A stretch of 10,997 nt of DNA from Desulfobulbaceae bacterium (GTDB taxonomy: Bacteria; Desulfobacterota; Desulfobulbia; Desulfobulbales; SURF-16): contig JALNXE010000128.1 in NCBI GenBank assembly GCA_023230525.1, forward strand, positions 1-10,997. The letters are read 5' to 3'. Under the pieces are notes generated by a model. That model had not been told where the DNA came from. It did not search any database and saw nothing but the letters and a program-made list of their open reading frames with translations. Numbering within the stretch: position 1 is the first letter of the stretch; every line of letters begins with the position of its first letter. This document shows positions 1 through 7,775 of this stretch, one piece after another. Made by a program: the position numbers and the translations under genes.

Positions 1-135
1 CCCTTGCAAAAAAAAGAATAGAGTGGTAAAAGAGTTGGATTTTTACATCACACATCCCTGAGAAACCCCTTTGGTGCCCGTCTGGGTTGGGGAAAACGGG
101 ATGGCGGACAAACCAAAAAAATTGGAGATTTAACA
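1..135 (+). promoter_or_regulatory. rpsB upstream leader, possible promoter and weak hairpin
   Basis: This is the non-coding stretch before rpsB. A weak sigma-70-like pair can be drawn: TTGCAA at 4-9 and TAAAAG at 27-32 with a 17-base spacer, each matching four of six consensus positions. Downstream, CCCGT (77-81) can pair with ACGGG (96-100), and alternatively AACCC (64-68) with GGGTT (84-88), so two mutually exclusive short stems are possible. In other bacteria rpsB leaders are known to be under S2 feedback control; whether this leader does the same is only inference. A Shine-Dalgarno GGAG lies at 124-127, eight bases before the rpsB start. Confidence 0.3.
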
Positions 136-921
136 ATGGCTTACATTACAATGAAAGAAATGCTGGTTGCCGGTCTGCACTTCGGCCACCAAACCCGTCG
201 CTGGAATCCGAAAATGAAACCTTACATCTTCGGTGCCCGCAACAAGATTTACATCATCAACCTGGACAAGACCCTGCCCCTTTTCAATAAGGCCTATGAG
301 GCAGTGGTGAATACCGTTACCAAAGGCGGGTCCATTCTTTTCGTCGGCACCAAGCGGCAGGCCCAGGACATCGTTAAAGAGGAAGCCAGCAGGGCCGGCA
401 TGTTCTATATCAACCACCGCTGGCTCGGCGGTATGCTGACCAACTTCCAGACCATCAAAAAATCCGTTGACCGCATGAAATCCATCCAATCCATGCGGGA
501 CGACGGCAGCATCCATCGCTACAAGAAAAAAGAAGCGCTGGGCATGGAAAAAGAACTGGTCAAGCTTGAGCGCAACCTCGGCGGCATCAAGGACATGAAG
601 GGCCTGCCCTCCATGATTTTCATCATTGACCCCAAACGGGAAGACATTGCCGTTGACGAGGCCAACCGTTTGGGCATCCCGGTAATCGCCATAGCGGACA
701 CCAACTGTGACCCGGACGGCATCGACCACCTTATTCCGGGCAACGATGACGCAATCCGCTCCATCAAACTGATCACCTCCAAGATGGCTGATGCGGTTCT
801 TTCCGGCAAGGCCAGACGCGGCGAAGAGGTCGAGACCGACGACGCCATTGCCGAAGCCATGGCGGCAGCCAATGCTCCAGGCGCAGGCTCTACAGACATG
901 CAGGCGGAAACCGCTGAATAA
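136..921 (+). CDS. rpsB: 30S ribosomal protein S2
   Basis: Structural protein of the small ribosomal subunit, bound at the head-body junction and needed for S1 to join. The 261-residue product carries the S2 hallmarks: an N-terminal block around residues 6-33 (LHFGHQTRRWNPKMKPYIFG), the central YINHRWLGGMLTNFQT at 91-106, and a C-terminal block at 182-210 containing PVIAIADTNCDPDGIDHLIP. The last 30 residues form an acidic, Ala-rich tail, which varies within the family. The ATG at 136 has GGAG at 124-127. It heads the classic order rpsB-tsf-pyrH-frr, with 60 bases to tsf. Length is normal for the family. Confidence 0.98.
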   Translation: MAYITMKEMLVAGLHFGHQTRRWNPKMKPYIFGARNKIYIINLDKTLPLFNKAYEAVVNTVTKGGSILFVGTKRQAQDIVKEEASRAGMFYINHRWLGGMLTNFQTIKKSVDRMKSIQSMRDDGSIHRYKKKEALGMEKELVKLERNLGGIKDMKGLPSMIFIIDPKREDIAVDEANRLGIPVIAIADTNCDPDGIDHLIPGNDDAIRSIKLITSKMADAVLSGKARRGEEVETDDAIAEAMAAANAPGAGSTDMQAETAE

Positions 922-981
922 ATCCGCCGTCACGGCAGCAAAGCTCCGGGATTTCATTAACGAACAGAAGGGTAAGATACC

Positions 982-1575
982 ATGAATATAACCAGTCAAA
1001 TGGTCAAGGAACTCCGCGACAAAACCAACGCGGGCATGATGGATTGCAAGAAGGCCCTGGCGGAAAACAACGGCGACATGGAAAAGGCCGTTGACTACCT
1101 CCGCCAGAAAGGCCTGGCGGTTGCCGCCAAAAGGGCGGCCCGGGCCACCAGTGAAGGTGTCATCGAGTGCTATATCCATGCGGGCGCCAAACTCGGCGTG
1201 ATGGTGGAAGTGGGCTGCGAAACGGATTTTGTCGCCAAAACAGACTCATTTCTTGAGTTTGCCAAAAATATCGCCATGCATATCGCCGCGGTCAATCCCG
1301 TATCCATCAAAAGGGAAGACGTGCGGGAAGAACTACTGGCCAGAGAAAAGGCCATCTACGTCAATCAGGCGGCTGACTCCGGCAAACCCGCTAATATCGT
1401 GGAAAAGATCGTGGCCGGCAAAATTGAAAAATTCTACGCGGATGCCTGTCTGCTTGAACAGCAGTATGTCAAGAACCCTGATCTGAAGGTGCAGGATCTG
1501 CTCAACGAGCTGATCGCCTCTCTCGGGGAAAACATCAGCATCAAGAGATTTGCCCGTTTTCAGATAGGCGCCTGA
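982..1575 (+). CDS. tsf: Elongation factor Ts (short form)
   Basis: Guanine-nucleotide exchange factor for EF-Tu in the cytoplasm. The 197-residue product has the N-terminal UBA-like helical domain with the first EF-Ts signature (LRDKTNAGMMDCKKAL, residues 11-26, with Asn where Gly is usual in TGAG) and the second signature VGCETDFVAK at 77-86, whose TDFV contacts EF-Tu. E. coli EF-Ts has about 283 residues with two core subdomains and a coiled-coil insertion. This protein is close in length to the short Thermus-type EF-Ts, which has one core and works as a dimer, so a dimer is expected here (inference). A GAAGGG Shine-Dalgarno lies a few bases before the ATG. pyrH follows directly. Confidence 0.97.
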   Translation: MNITSQMVKELRDKTNAGMMDCKKALAENNGDMEKAVDYLRQKGLAVAAKRAARATSEGVIECYIHAGAKLGVMVEVGCETDFVAKTDSFLEFAKNIAMHIAAVNPVSIKREDVREELLAREKAIYVNQAADSGKPANIVEKIVAGKIEKFYADACLLEQQYVKNPDLKVQDLLNELIASLGENISIKRFARFQIGA

Positions 1576-1578
1576 ACT

Positions 1579-1583
1579 GAAGG
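1579..1583 (+). promoter_or_regulatory. Shine-Dalgarno that decides the pyrH start
   Basis: GAAGG sits directly against an ATG at 1584 (no spacing) but 12 bases before the in-frame ATG at 1596. A ribosome could use only the second ATG with this site, so 1596 is preferred as the start of pyrH. Confidence 0.5.
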
Positions 1584-1595
1584 ATGCAATGGGGC

Positions 1596-2324
1596 ATGGA
1601 TACATACAAATATAAAAGAGTATTGCTGAAATTAAGCGGCGAAGCCCTGATGGGCGACGCCGCTTTCGGCATCAGCAACGATGTGCTGTCCTATGTGGCC
1701 GACGAGATCCGGGAACTGCGGGCTCTCGGCACGGAAATCGCCATCGTCATCGGCGCCGGCAATATCTTCCGCGGTGTCGCCGGGTCATCGGCCGGAATGG
1801 ACCGGGCCATCGCCGACAATATGGGCATGCTGGCCACGGTCATGAATGCCCTGGCCTTAAGCGACACCCTGGAACAGATCGATGTCAAAACCGCCGTTCT
1901 GTCGGCCATCCCCATGGAGACGGTCTGCGAGCCCTATTCCCATCGCCGTTCCCTGGAACATCTGCAAAAGGGAAATATCGTCATTTTCGCAGCCGGCACC
2001 GGCAATCCCTATTTCACCACCGACACCGCGGCGGTGCTGCGGGGCCTGGAAATCAACGCGGATATCATCTGCAAGGCCACCAGGGTTGACGGGGTTTACG
2101 ACAAAGACCCCCTCATCTATGATGACGCTGTGAAATTTGACAGCCTGGGGTACGCCGAGGTCCTGAGAAGGCGGCTGAAGGTGATGGATGCGGCAGCCAT
2201 TTCTCTGGCCATGGACAACAACAAGACCATCCTGGTCTTAGATGTGAATATCCCCGGCAATATCAAAAAAGCCATTTGCGGGGCGAAAATTGGTACCTTA
2301 ATCAGTGGAGTTGAGAATGAGTAA
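1596..2324 (+). CDS. pyrH: UMP kinase (uridylate kinase)
   Basis: Phosphorylates UMP to UDP with ATP, the committed step toward UTP and CTP. It belongs to the amino-acid-kinase fold, works as a hexamer in relatives, and is commonly activated by GTP and inhibited by UTP. The 242-residue product shows YKRVLLKLSGEAL near the N terminus (phosphate-binding Lys), IGAGNIFRG at 52-60, DNMGMLATVMN at 74-84, the UMP-binding GTGNPYFTTD at 134-143, and KATRVDGVYDKDP at 160-172. An in-frame ATG at 1584 would add four residues but leaves no room for the ribosome site. The last eight bases overlap the start of frr, so the two are probably translationally coupled. Confidence 0.97.
   Translation: MDTYKYKRVLLKLSGEALMGDAAFGISNDVLSYVADEIRELRALGTEIAIVIGAGNIFRGVAGSSAGMDRAIADNMGMLATVMNALALSDTLEQIDVKTAVLSAIPMETVCEPYSHRRSLEHLQKGNIVIFAAGTGNPYFTTDTAAVLRGLEINADIICKATRVDGVYDKDPLIYDDAVKFDSLGYAEVLRRRLKVMDAAAISLAMDNNKTILVLDVNIPGNIKKAICGAKIGTLISGVENE
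2307..2310 (+). promoter_or_regulatory. Shine-Dalgarno for frr inside the end of pyrH
   Basis: GGAG lies six bases before the ATG at 2317. It favours that ATG over an in-frame GTG at 2305, which would overlap the ribosome site itself. Confidence 0.7.
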
Positions 2325-2871
2325 AGTTCTGCTAGAAATGAAGGACAAAATGGAAAAAAGCCTGGAGGCCTACCGCCGCGAATTGACCACCATCCGCACC
2401 GGCCGCGCCTCCTTGTCGCTGGTGGATGGAATCAGGGTGGATTCCTACGGCTCCAAAATGCCGCTTAACCAGGTGGCCTCCATTACCATTCCGGAAAGCA
2501 GACTGATTGTCATCCAGCCCTGGGACCCGCAGCTGGTGCCGGCCATTGACAAGGCAATCCTGGCGGCCAATATCGGCCTGACCCCGGCCAGCGACGGCAA
2601 AATGCTGCGCATCTCCATTCCCCAGCTCACCGAGGAACGCCGCAGGGAAATGGTCAAACAGGCGAAGAAAATCGGGGAAGAATACCGGGTGGCGGTGCGC
2701 AACTGCCGCAGGGACGCCATTGATCATCTGAAAAAACTCAAGAAAGACAAAGAAATCTCGGAAGACGATCTCTTCAAGTTTCAGGACGAGGCCCAGCAAG
2801 AGACAGACGCCTTCATCAAAAAAATTGAGGTAATCCTTACTGAGAAAGAAAAAGAGGTCATGGAGGTTTAA
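2317..2871 (+). CDS. frr: Ribosome recycling factor
   Basis: Together with EF-G it splits the post-termination ribosome so the subunits can be reused. The 184-residue product matches the usual length of about 185. It has the long three-helix-bundle domain at both ends, the conserved RTGRAS at 27-32, and the small beta domain between (GIRVDSYGSKMPLNQVASIT, then RLIVIQPWD at 62-70). The second half holds ISIPQLTEERRREMVKQAKK and VRNCRRDAIDHLKKLKKD, both typical. The start is fixed by GGAG at 2307-2310 and overlaps the pyrH stop by eight bases. uppS starts 10 bases after the stop. Confidence 0.97.
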   Translation: MSKVLLEMKDKMEKSLEAYRRELTTIRTGRASLSLVDGIRVDSYGSKMPLNQVASITIPESRLIVIQPWDPQLVPAIDKAILAANIGLTPASDGKMLRISIPQLTEERRREMVKQAKKIGEEYRVAVRNCRRDAIDHLKKLKKDKEISEDDLFKFQDEAQQETDAFIKKIEVILTEKEKEVMEV

Positions 2872-2881
2872 CAGGCCCCCA

Positions 2882-3640
2882 GTGTCGACATCCTTGGAAC
2901 TGGACAAAAAAAAACTCCCGCAACATATTGCCATCATCATGGACGGCAACGGCCGCTGGGCTCAGAGCCGCGGTCTGATGCGTCTCATGGGTCACAAGGC
3001 AGGGGTTAAAACGGTTCAGCTCATCGTCAAAGCCGCCAGGGAAATCGGCATATCCGTTCTCACTCTTTACGCCTTTTCCTCCGAAAACTGGAAAAGGCCG
3101 GCCACTGAGGTTTCAGGGCTCATGTCGCTTTTAAAGAGCTATCTTGAAAGCGAGCTTGCCTCCATGCAGGAAAACAACATTCGCCTGCACTGTATCGGAC
3201 GCCAAGAGAATCTGCCCAGGGAAATCAGCCAGACATTAAACGCCTCCATGGCCCAGACCGCGGCCAACACAGGGCTTGTCCTCAATCTCGCCTTAAGTTA
3301 CGGCAGCAGGGATGAAATCGTCACTGCCGCCCGGGAAATGGCAAAACTCTGTGTTGCCGGCAAGCTGCGGGTCGAGGACATAACCGAAGAAGTCTTGTCC
3401 GGCCATCTCTCCACCGCCGGGCTCCCGGATCCGGACCTCATCATCCGTACCGGCGGGGAATTCCGTCTGAGCAATTTTCTCCTCTGGCAGGCCTCCTACG
3501 CCGAAATTTTTATTACCGAAACCCATTGGCCCGATTTCACCCGGGAAGATTTTATGGCGGCAATCGCCACCTTTCAAAAACGGCAAAGACGTTTTGGCAG
3601 GACGGGAGACCAGGTAAGCGGCAATAATTTAACTTTCTGA
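2882..3640 (+). CDS. uppS: Isoprenyl transferase (undecaprenyl diphosphate synthase)
   Basis: cis-Prenyltransferase that adds isopentenyl diphosphate units to farnesyl diphosphate, making the C55 carrier for peptidoglycan and O-antigen. The 252-residue product has IMDGNGRWA at 19-27 with catalytic Asp21, YAFSSENWKRP at 63-73, and RTGGEFRLSNFLLWQ at 189-203 with the two arginines and the serine that bind diphosphate, then the terminal W-P-D-F segment. The start is the rare GTG at 2882; the best ribosome site, GGAGG at 2862-2866, is 15 bases away, which is long. Codons 9-11 form a run of nine A. uppS-cdsA-dxr is a common order and supplies lipid-carrier functions. Confidence 0.96.
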   Translation: MSTSLELDKKKLPQHIAIIMDGNGRWAQSRGLMRLMGHKAGVKTVQLIVKAAREIGISVLTLYAFSSENWKRPATEVSGLMSLLKSYLESELASMQENNIRLHCIGRQENLPREISQTLNASMAQTAANTGLVLNLALSYGSRDEIVTAAREMAKLCVAGKLRVEDITEEVLSGHLSTAGLPDPDLIIRTGGEFRLSNFLLWQASYAEIFITETHWPDFTREDFMAAIATFQKRQRRFGRTGDQVSGNNLTF

Positions 3641-3674
3641 CTTGATCTATTTTGTCGAAATAACGGTATTTTTG

Positions 3675-3690
3675 TGGCATAGTCGCTGCT
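3675..3690 (+). promoter_or_regulatory. Candidate sigma-54 promoter upstream of cdsA
   Basis: TGGCATAGTCGCTGCT places GG and GC exactly 12 bases apart, as in the -24/-12 consensus TGGCAYR-N4-TTGCW, with one core mismatch (C for the first T of TTGC). It would start transcription near 3701, about 165 bases before cdsA. No activator site was recognised, so this is only a pattern match. Confidence 0.3.
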
Positions 3691-3708
3691 CTGATCTCTG
3701 TCATGGAA

Positions 3709-3788
3709 ATTCAGAAGACAGCAGACAGCAGACAGAATGATTGATTTTATTACGTTTTATTCTGGCTCCTGACTCCTGGCTTCTGAAT
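3709..3788. repeat. 80-bp inverted repeat built of 7-bp units
   Basis: Two 28-base arms (3709-3736 and 3761-3788) are imperfect reverse complements, 23 of 28 positions matching, with perfect 9-base ends ATTCAGAAG and CTTCTGAAT. Each arm is also an internal array of about three 7-base units: CAGCAGA-like on the left, CTGRCTC-like on the right. The 24-base centre is AT-rich. It sits in the only large gap of the housekeeping block. As RNA it would make a long hairpin. It could be an intergenic repeat or small non-autonomous element; no clear target duplication was seen. Confidence 0.65.
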
Positions 3789-3866
3789 GGCGACGTTTCC
3801 CGTTATTTTTCACCGGCTTCAGAGAAAGCCGCTAAGGCTTGCGGCGACGCGTGGCACCAAATTGAT

Positions 3867-4664
3867 ATGAAACGAATCATTACAGGACTGCTTGCCGTTG
3901 CCGCTTGGCTTGCCCTGCTCTATGCCCAGTCTTTTATTTTCTTCTGGCTGATTATTACCGCCATCAGCCTGATTGCCGCCCTTGAGTTCTTTACCATCTG
4001 CCTGCAAAGTGAAGAGAAAACCCTCCGTCCGCTGCTGGCGGCCATTGCCCTGCTGCCGGTGGTTGCCAGCTGGTTTCAGCGGGTTGATCTGGTGTATGCA
4101 GCCTTCATCGCCGCCCTCATGCTGCTGGCAGTGCTGGCGGTTTTCCGGGCCGCGCGGCTGCAAAAGCCCTTTGACCTGCTGCTCAAGGCAAGTTTTGGGG
4201 CCATGTATACCGGGCTGTTCACCGCTCACCTGATCCTCTTCATGGCCCTGCCCGCAGGCAGTGCCTGGCTGCTGTTTCTGACCACCATCACCGCTGCCTC
4301 GGACACCGGGGCCTATTTTACCGGCATGTCCCTGGGCAGACACAAACTGTGCCCATCCATCAGCCCGAAAAAAACCGTGGAGGGATTAATCGGCGGCATG
4401 CTGTGCGGCACCGGTTTTGCCCTGCTTGTTGCTTTCTTCCTGCTCCATGGGGTAAACTTATGGCGGCTTGCCGCCGCGGCCCTGTTTCTCTCCGCCCTCG
4501 GCGTGGTCGGCGACCTGGTTGAGTCGCTGTTAAAAAGAAGCACCGGGGTGAAGGATTCGGGCAACATCCTGCCCGGCCATGGCGGCATTCTTGATCGCGC
4601 CGACTCCCTGCTGCTGACGGCTCCGGTTTTATATTATCTGGTCACATATCATCTACTCGGGTAA
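3867..4664 (+). CDS. cdsA: Phosphatidate cytidylyltransferase (CDP-diglyceride synthase)
   Basis: Inner-membrane enzyme that joins phosphatidate and CTP to CDP-diacylglycerol, the precursor of all glycerophospholipids. The 265-residue product is almost wholly hydrophobic segments, consistent with several membrane helices. Residues 145-152 (SDTGAYFT), SPKKTVEG at 166-173, and the CDS family signature at 220-246 (S-LLKR-STGVKD-GHGGILDRAD) are present. The reading frame stays open back to 3741, but that extension is hydrophilic, runs through the repeat element and matches nothing in the family; MKRIITG at 3867 is the natural N terminus. No good Shine-Dalgarno precedes it. dxr begins six bases after the stop. 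Confidence 0.95.
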   Translation: MKRIITGLLAVAAWLALLYAQSFIFFWLIITAISLIAALEFFTICLQSEEKTLRPLLAAIALLPVVASWFQRVDLVYAAFIAALMLLAVLAVFRAARLQKPFDLLLKASFGAMYTGLFTAHLILFMALPAGSAWLLFLTTITAASDTGAYFTGMSLGRHKLCPSISPKKTVEGLIGGMLCGTGFALLVAFFLLHGVNLWRLAAAALFLSALGVVGDLVESLLKRSTGVKDSGNILPGHGGILDRADSLLLTAPVLYYLVTYHLLG

Positions 4665-4670
4665 CAGAGA

Positions 4671-5906
4671 ATGCAGAAGAACATCTCTCTTTTAGGGTCC
4701 ACCGGTTCCATCGGCCGCAACGTGCTGAAGGTTGTCCGTCAGTATCCGGGCCGCTTCCGCATCGTCGGCCTGGCCGCCGGACGCAATATAGCCCTGCTGC
4801 GCGACCAGATCGAGGCCTTTAGTCCTCTCGCCGTGTCCGTGGCCACCGAGGAGCTGGCCGCAGAGCTTGCCCGGATGCTGCCCGGCGGCTGGAGCGAAAA
4901 AATCTTTTTCGGCCGGGCAGGCAACGAACTAGTGGCAACCATTGCCCAGGCCGACACCGTGGTTTCCGCCATTGTCGGGGCCGCGGGCCTGACGCCCACC
5001 CTGGCCGCCATCCAGGCGGGCAAGCATATCGCCCTGGCCAACAAGGAAACCCTGGTCATGGCCGGGGATCTGGTCATGGCCGAGGCCCGGCGCCACAAGG
5101 TCAACATTCTGCCGGTGGACAGCGAGCACAATGCCATCTTCCAGGCCTTGACGGCCGGCCGCCGGGAGGATGTGCACAAGCTCATCCTCACCGCCTCGGG
5201 CGGCCCCTTCCGGGATAAAAACGAACGGGATCTCTGGGACGTCACCCCGGAAGAGGCCCTGAATCATCCCAACTGGAGCATGGGCCACAAAATTTCCATC
5301 GACTCAGCCACCCTGATGAACAAGGGACTGGAGGTCATCGAGGCCAGATGGCTGTTTGACATTGAGGTGGAACATATCGAGGTGCTGGTGCATCCCCAGA
5401 GCATCGTGCACTCCCTGGTGGAATATATCGACGGCTCGGTCATCGCCCAGCTGGGGGTGCCGGACATGCGTATCCCCATTACCTATGCCCTCTCCTGGCC
5501 CGAACGTCTCAAGACCGGGCTTCCCCGGCTCAATCTGCCGCGCTGCATGGATCTCAGCTTCCTGCCCCCGGACTTCAGAAAATTCCCGGCCCTGAAACTC
5601 GCCTACCACGCCTGTAAACAGGGCGGCACCATGCCGGCGGTGCTCAATGCCGCCAACGAGGTGGCAGTGGCTTCATTTCTGGCCAAAAAGATACGTTTCC
5701 CGGAAATTTCTCTGGTGGTGGCAGAAACATTGAACCGATTGGCCCGCAAGGACATCAAAGACATAGAAACAATTTTAGAGGCCGACCTGGCCGCCAGGAT
5801 GCAGGCCGAATCAATTATCGAAGCATTGTGGATTAAATTCAAACAGAGGACTGGCCAGCAGTATGACACGCCTGATCTACCCCCTGGCCTGCATGTCAAA
5901 TTATGA
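4671..5906 (+). CDS. dxr: 1-deoxy-D-xylulose 5-phosphate reductoisomerase
   Basis: Converts DXP to 2-C-methyl-D-erythritol 4-phosphate with NADPH and a divalent metal, the first committed step of the MEP isoprenoid pathway and the target of fosmidomycin. The 411-residue product has the NADPH-binding GSTGSIG at 9-15, ALANKETLV at 121-129, metal ligands Asp150 and Glu152 in PVDSEHNAIFQ, and the third ligand Glu221 in MNKGLEVIEA. TASGGPF at 175-180 and HPNWSMGHKI at 199-208 complete the substrate site. It is slightly longer than the usual 390-400, mostly at the C terminus. Its stop overlaps the rseP start by four bases (ATGA). It feeds precursors to UppS. Confidence 0.97.
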   Translation: MQKNISLLGSTGSIGRNVLKVVRQYPGRFRIVGLAAGRNIALLRDQIEAFSPLAVSVATEELAAELARMLPGGWSEKIFFGRAGNELVATIAQADTVVSAIVGAAGLTPTLAAIQAGKHIALANKETLVMAGDLVMAEARRHKVNILPVDSEHNAIFQALTAGRREDVHKLILTASGGPFRDKNERDLWDVTPEEALNHPNWSMGHKISIDSATLMNKGLEVIEARWLFDIEVEHIEVLVHPQSIVHSLVEYIDGSVIAQLGVPDMRIPITYALSWPERLKTGLPRLNLPRCMDLSFLPPDFRKFPALKLAYHACKQGGTMPAVLNAANEVAVASFLAKKIRFPEISLVVAETLNRLARKDIKDIETILEADLAARMQAESIIEALWIKFKQRTGQQYDTPDLPPGLHVKL

Positions 5907-6979
5907 ACTCCGTTATATCCTTTATCATCGTTCTCGGCCTGCTCATTTTTGTTCATGAGTTCGGCCATTTCCTTTTTGCCAAGCTCTTCGGCGTCCGGGT
6001 CCTGAAATTCTCCCTCGGCTTCGGTCCGAAGGTATACGGCAGGAAATACGGCGACACCGAGTATCTGATCAGCGCCTTTCCCCTGGGCGGTTATGTGAAA
6101 ATGACCGGGGAAAACAAAGAGGAGGAAGTCTCCTTTACCGAGCAGCCCTATTCATTTGCCCACAAGCCGGTGTGGAAACGCTTTTTCATCGTGCTGGCCG
6201 GCCCTGCTTTCAACCTGTTATTTGCGGTGGTGGTGTTCTTTGCCATCTTTGCCATTGCCGGGCTGCCGGTGCCCAAAGCCGGCACGGAGATCGGCGCCAT
6301 CACCGAGAACTCGCCGGCCCAGGCGGCCGGGCTCAAGGCCGGGGATATCATCATCTCCATCAACGGCGAAAAAACCGCGGGCTGGGAAGATGTCTCCCGG
6401 CTCATCCGGGCATCAGAGGGCAAGCCAGTGACGCTGGTCGTATCCCGCGAAGGCAAAGAGATTGCAACAACCGGCCAGCCGGAACGCCAGGAGGTCAAAA
6501 ATATCTTCGGTGAAGTGGTGGATGAACGTTTCATGCTGGGCATCTCCCGCAGCACCGAGGTCACCTATGAAAAGGCCACCATCCCCGAGGCCTTTGTCGC
6601 CGGGGTCAACCAGACCTGGACCTTCATCTACCTCACCATCATGGGGGTCGTCAAAATCATCGAGCGGGTGGTGCCTGCCTCCGAACTCGGCGGCCCCATT
6701 CTCATTGCCCAGATGGCAGGGCAGCAGATGAAGGCGGGCTGGATCAACCTGGCCTATTTCATCGGCCTGCTCAGCGTCAACCTGGGCATCCTCAACCTCT
6801 TTCCCATCCCGGTCCTGGACGGCGGCCATCTTGTCCTGTACACCCTGGAGGCCGTGCGGCGCAAACCCCTGGAACAGCGGACCCAGGAAAAACTGCAGCA
6901 GCTCGGCCTGCTGCTGCTGGGCAGCCTGATGATCTTTGTCTTTTACAATGACATCGTCCGCATCATCAGCAAAGGGTGA
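5903..6979 (+). CDS. rseP: RIP metalloprotease RseP (site-2 protease family)
   Basis: Intramembrane zinc protease that cuts transmembrane segments; in E. coli it cleaves anti-sigma RseA after DegS. The 358-residue product has HEFGH at 18-22 in the first membrane helix (His18, His22 zinc ligands, Glu19 catalytic), a second membrane region near 95-120, one PDZ domain at about 125-190 (GLKAGDIIISINGEK), and NLFPIPVLDGGHL with Asp306, the third zinc ligand. E. coli RseP has about 450 residues and two PDZ domains, so this is the single-PDZ form. Neighbouring bamA and skp, usual in gammaproteobacteria, are absent. The real substrate cannot be read from the window. Confidence 0.95.
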   Translation: MNSVISFIIVLGLLIFVHEFGHFLFAKLFGVRVLKFSLGFGPKVYGRKYGDTEYLISAFPLGGYVKMTGENKEEEVSFTEQPYSFAHKPVWKRFFIVLAGPAFNLLFAVVVFFAIFAIAGLPVPKAGTEIGAITENSPAQAAGLKAGDIIISINGEKTAGWEDVSRLIRASEGKPVTLVVSREGKEIATTGQPERQEVKNIFGEVVDERFMLGISRSTEVTYEKATIPEAFVAGVNQTWTFIYLTIMGVVKIIERVVPASELGGPILIAQMAGQQMKAGWINLAYFIGLLSVNLGILNLFPIPVLDGGHLVLYTLEAVRRKPLEQRTQEKLQQLGLLLLGSLMIFVFYNDIVRIISKG

Positions 6980-7008
6980 GCGGCCTTTATGACCTTTGAC
7001 GCTTAGGC

Positions 7009-7749
7009 ATGCAGATGGCCCCTGTCACCAAAGACCCGGCCCGGCAGCCGCCGCTTATTCTGGCGGTGGAAAATTCCGGCCTGTGCGGCAGTATCGCCCT
7101 GGTGAGCGGTTCCCACTGCATTGCCGAACAGAGTCTGCTGTCGAAACTGACCCATTCCAAACGGCTGCTCGCCACCCTGGACCGGGTCATGGCCGATTGC
7201 CAGGTCACCTGGGAGATGCTCGACGCCATAGCCATCAGCCTGGGGCCGGGCAGTTTCACCGGCCTGCGTATCGGGCTGAGCACGGTGAAAGGCCTGGCCC
7301 TGGCCACCTCCCTCCCGCTGATCGGCGTGCCCACCCTGGACGGCCTGGCCAGCCAGTTTGGCTTCACGGCCAGGCCGGTCTGCCCCATTCTTGATGCCCG
7401 GAAAAACGAGGTCTACACCGCCCTGTACCAATCCGATGCCAACGGCGTCATGCAGCGCCTGAGCCGGTATCAGGTCCTCCCCGCCGCCGAGCTTGCCGCC
7501 CAGATCAGCGCACCCACCATCTTTACCGGAGACGGCATCACGGTGCATGGCGGTCTGTTGCGGGAAAAACTGGGGGAACTGGCCGTCTTTGCCCCGGAGC
7601 AGCTTTACTTTGCCAAGGCCTCCAGTATCGGCTTTCTCGCCCTGTCTTACTGGCGCGAGCAGCAATTTCTCGATCCGGCAGGATGTATCCCGCTTTATGT
7701 CCGCGCCTCTGACGCGGAACTCAATCTCCTGAAAAAGGCTTTGCCTTGA
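7009..7749 (+). CDS. tsaB: tRNA t6A threonylcarbamoyladenosine biosynthesis protein TsaB
   Basis: Non-catalytic partner that dimerises with TsaD and, with TsaE, transfers threonylcarbamoyl to A37 of ANN-decoding tRNAs. The 246-residue product has the ASKHA-type fold start LILAVENSG at 16-24, the family signature LGPGSFTGLRIGLSTVKGLA at 78-97 and PILDARKNEVYTALY at 126-140. The usual Asp-Thr near residue 21 is Glu-Asn here. Two in-frame ATGs compete (7009 and 7015); AGG at 7005-7007 is better spaced for 7015, a two-residue difference. It follows rseP by 29 bases and appears to end the housekeeping operon. TsaD and TsaE are not in the window. Confidence 0.93.
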   Translation: MQMAPVTKDPARQPPLILAVENSGLCGSIALVSGSHCIAEQSLLSKLTHSKRLLATLDRVMADCQVTWEMLDAIAISLGPGSFTGLRIGLSTVKGLALATSLPLIGVPTLDGLASQFGFTARPVCPILDARKNEVYTALYQSDANGVMQRLSRYQVLPAAELAAQISAPTIFTGDGITVHGGLLREKLGELAVFAPEQLYFAKASSIGFLALSYWREQQFLDPAGCIPLYVRASDAELNLLKKALP

Positions 7750-7775
7750 TCGCGACCCGCATGCTTTAATATCAT

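Noticed and set aside
130..1179. A 349-codon open frame on the reverse strand opposite rpsB and tsf
   Set aside because: It lies antisense to two certain genes, has low-complexity composition expected from their codon bias, and matches no family.
3814..3845. Small alternative hairpins CGGCTT/AAGCCG and GCCGC/GCGGC before cdsA as a riboswitch
   Set aside because: Stems are only five to six bases, no T tract follows, and no known riboswitch core was recognised.
3741..3866. Upstream in-frame extension of cdsA by 42 codons
   Set aside because: It would translate through the repeat element, has no ribosome site and is not hydrophobic like the family N terminus; the ATG at 3867 fits.
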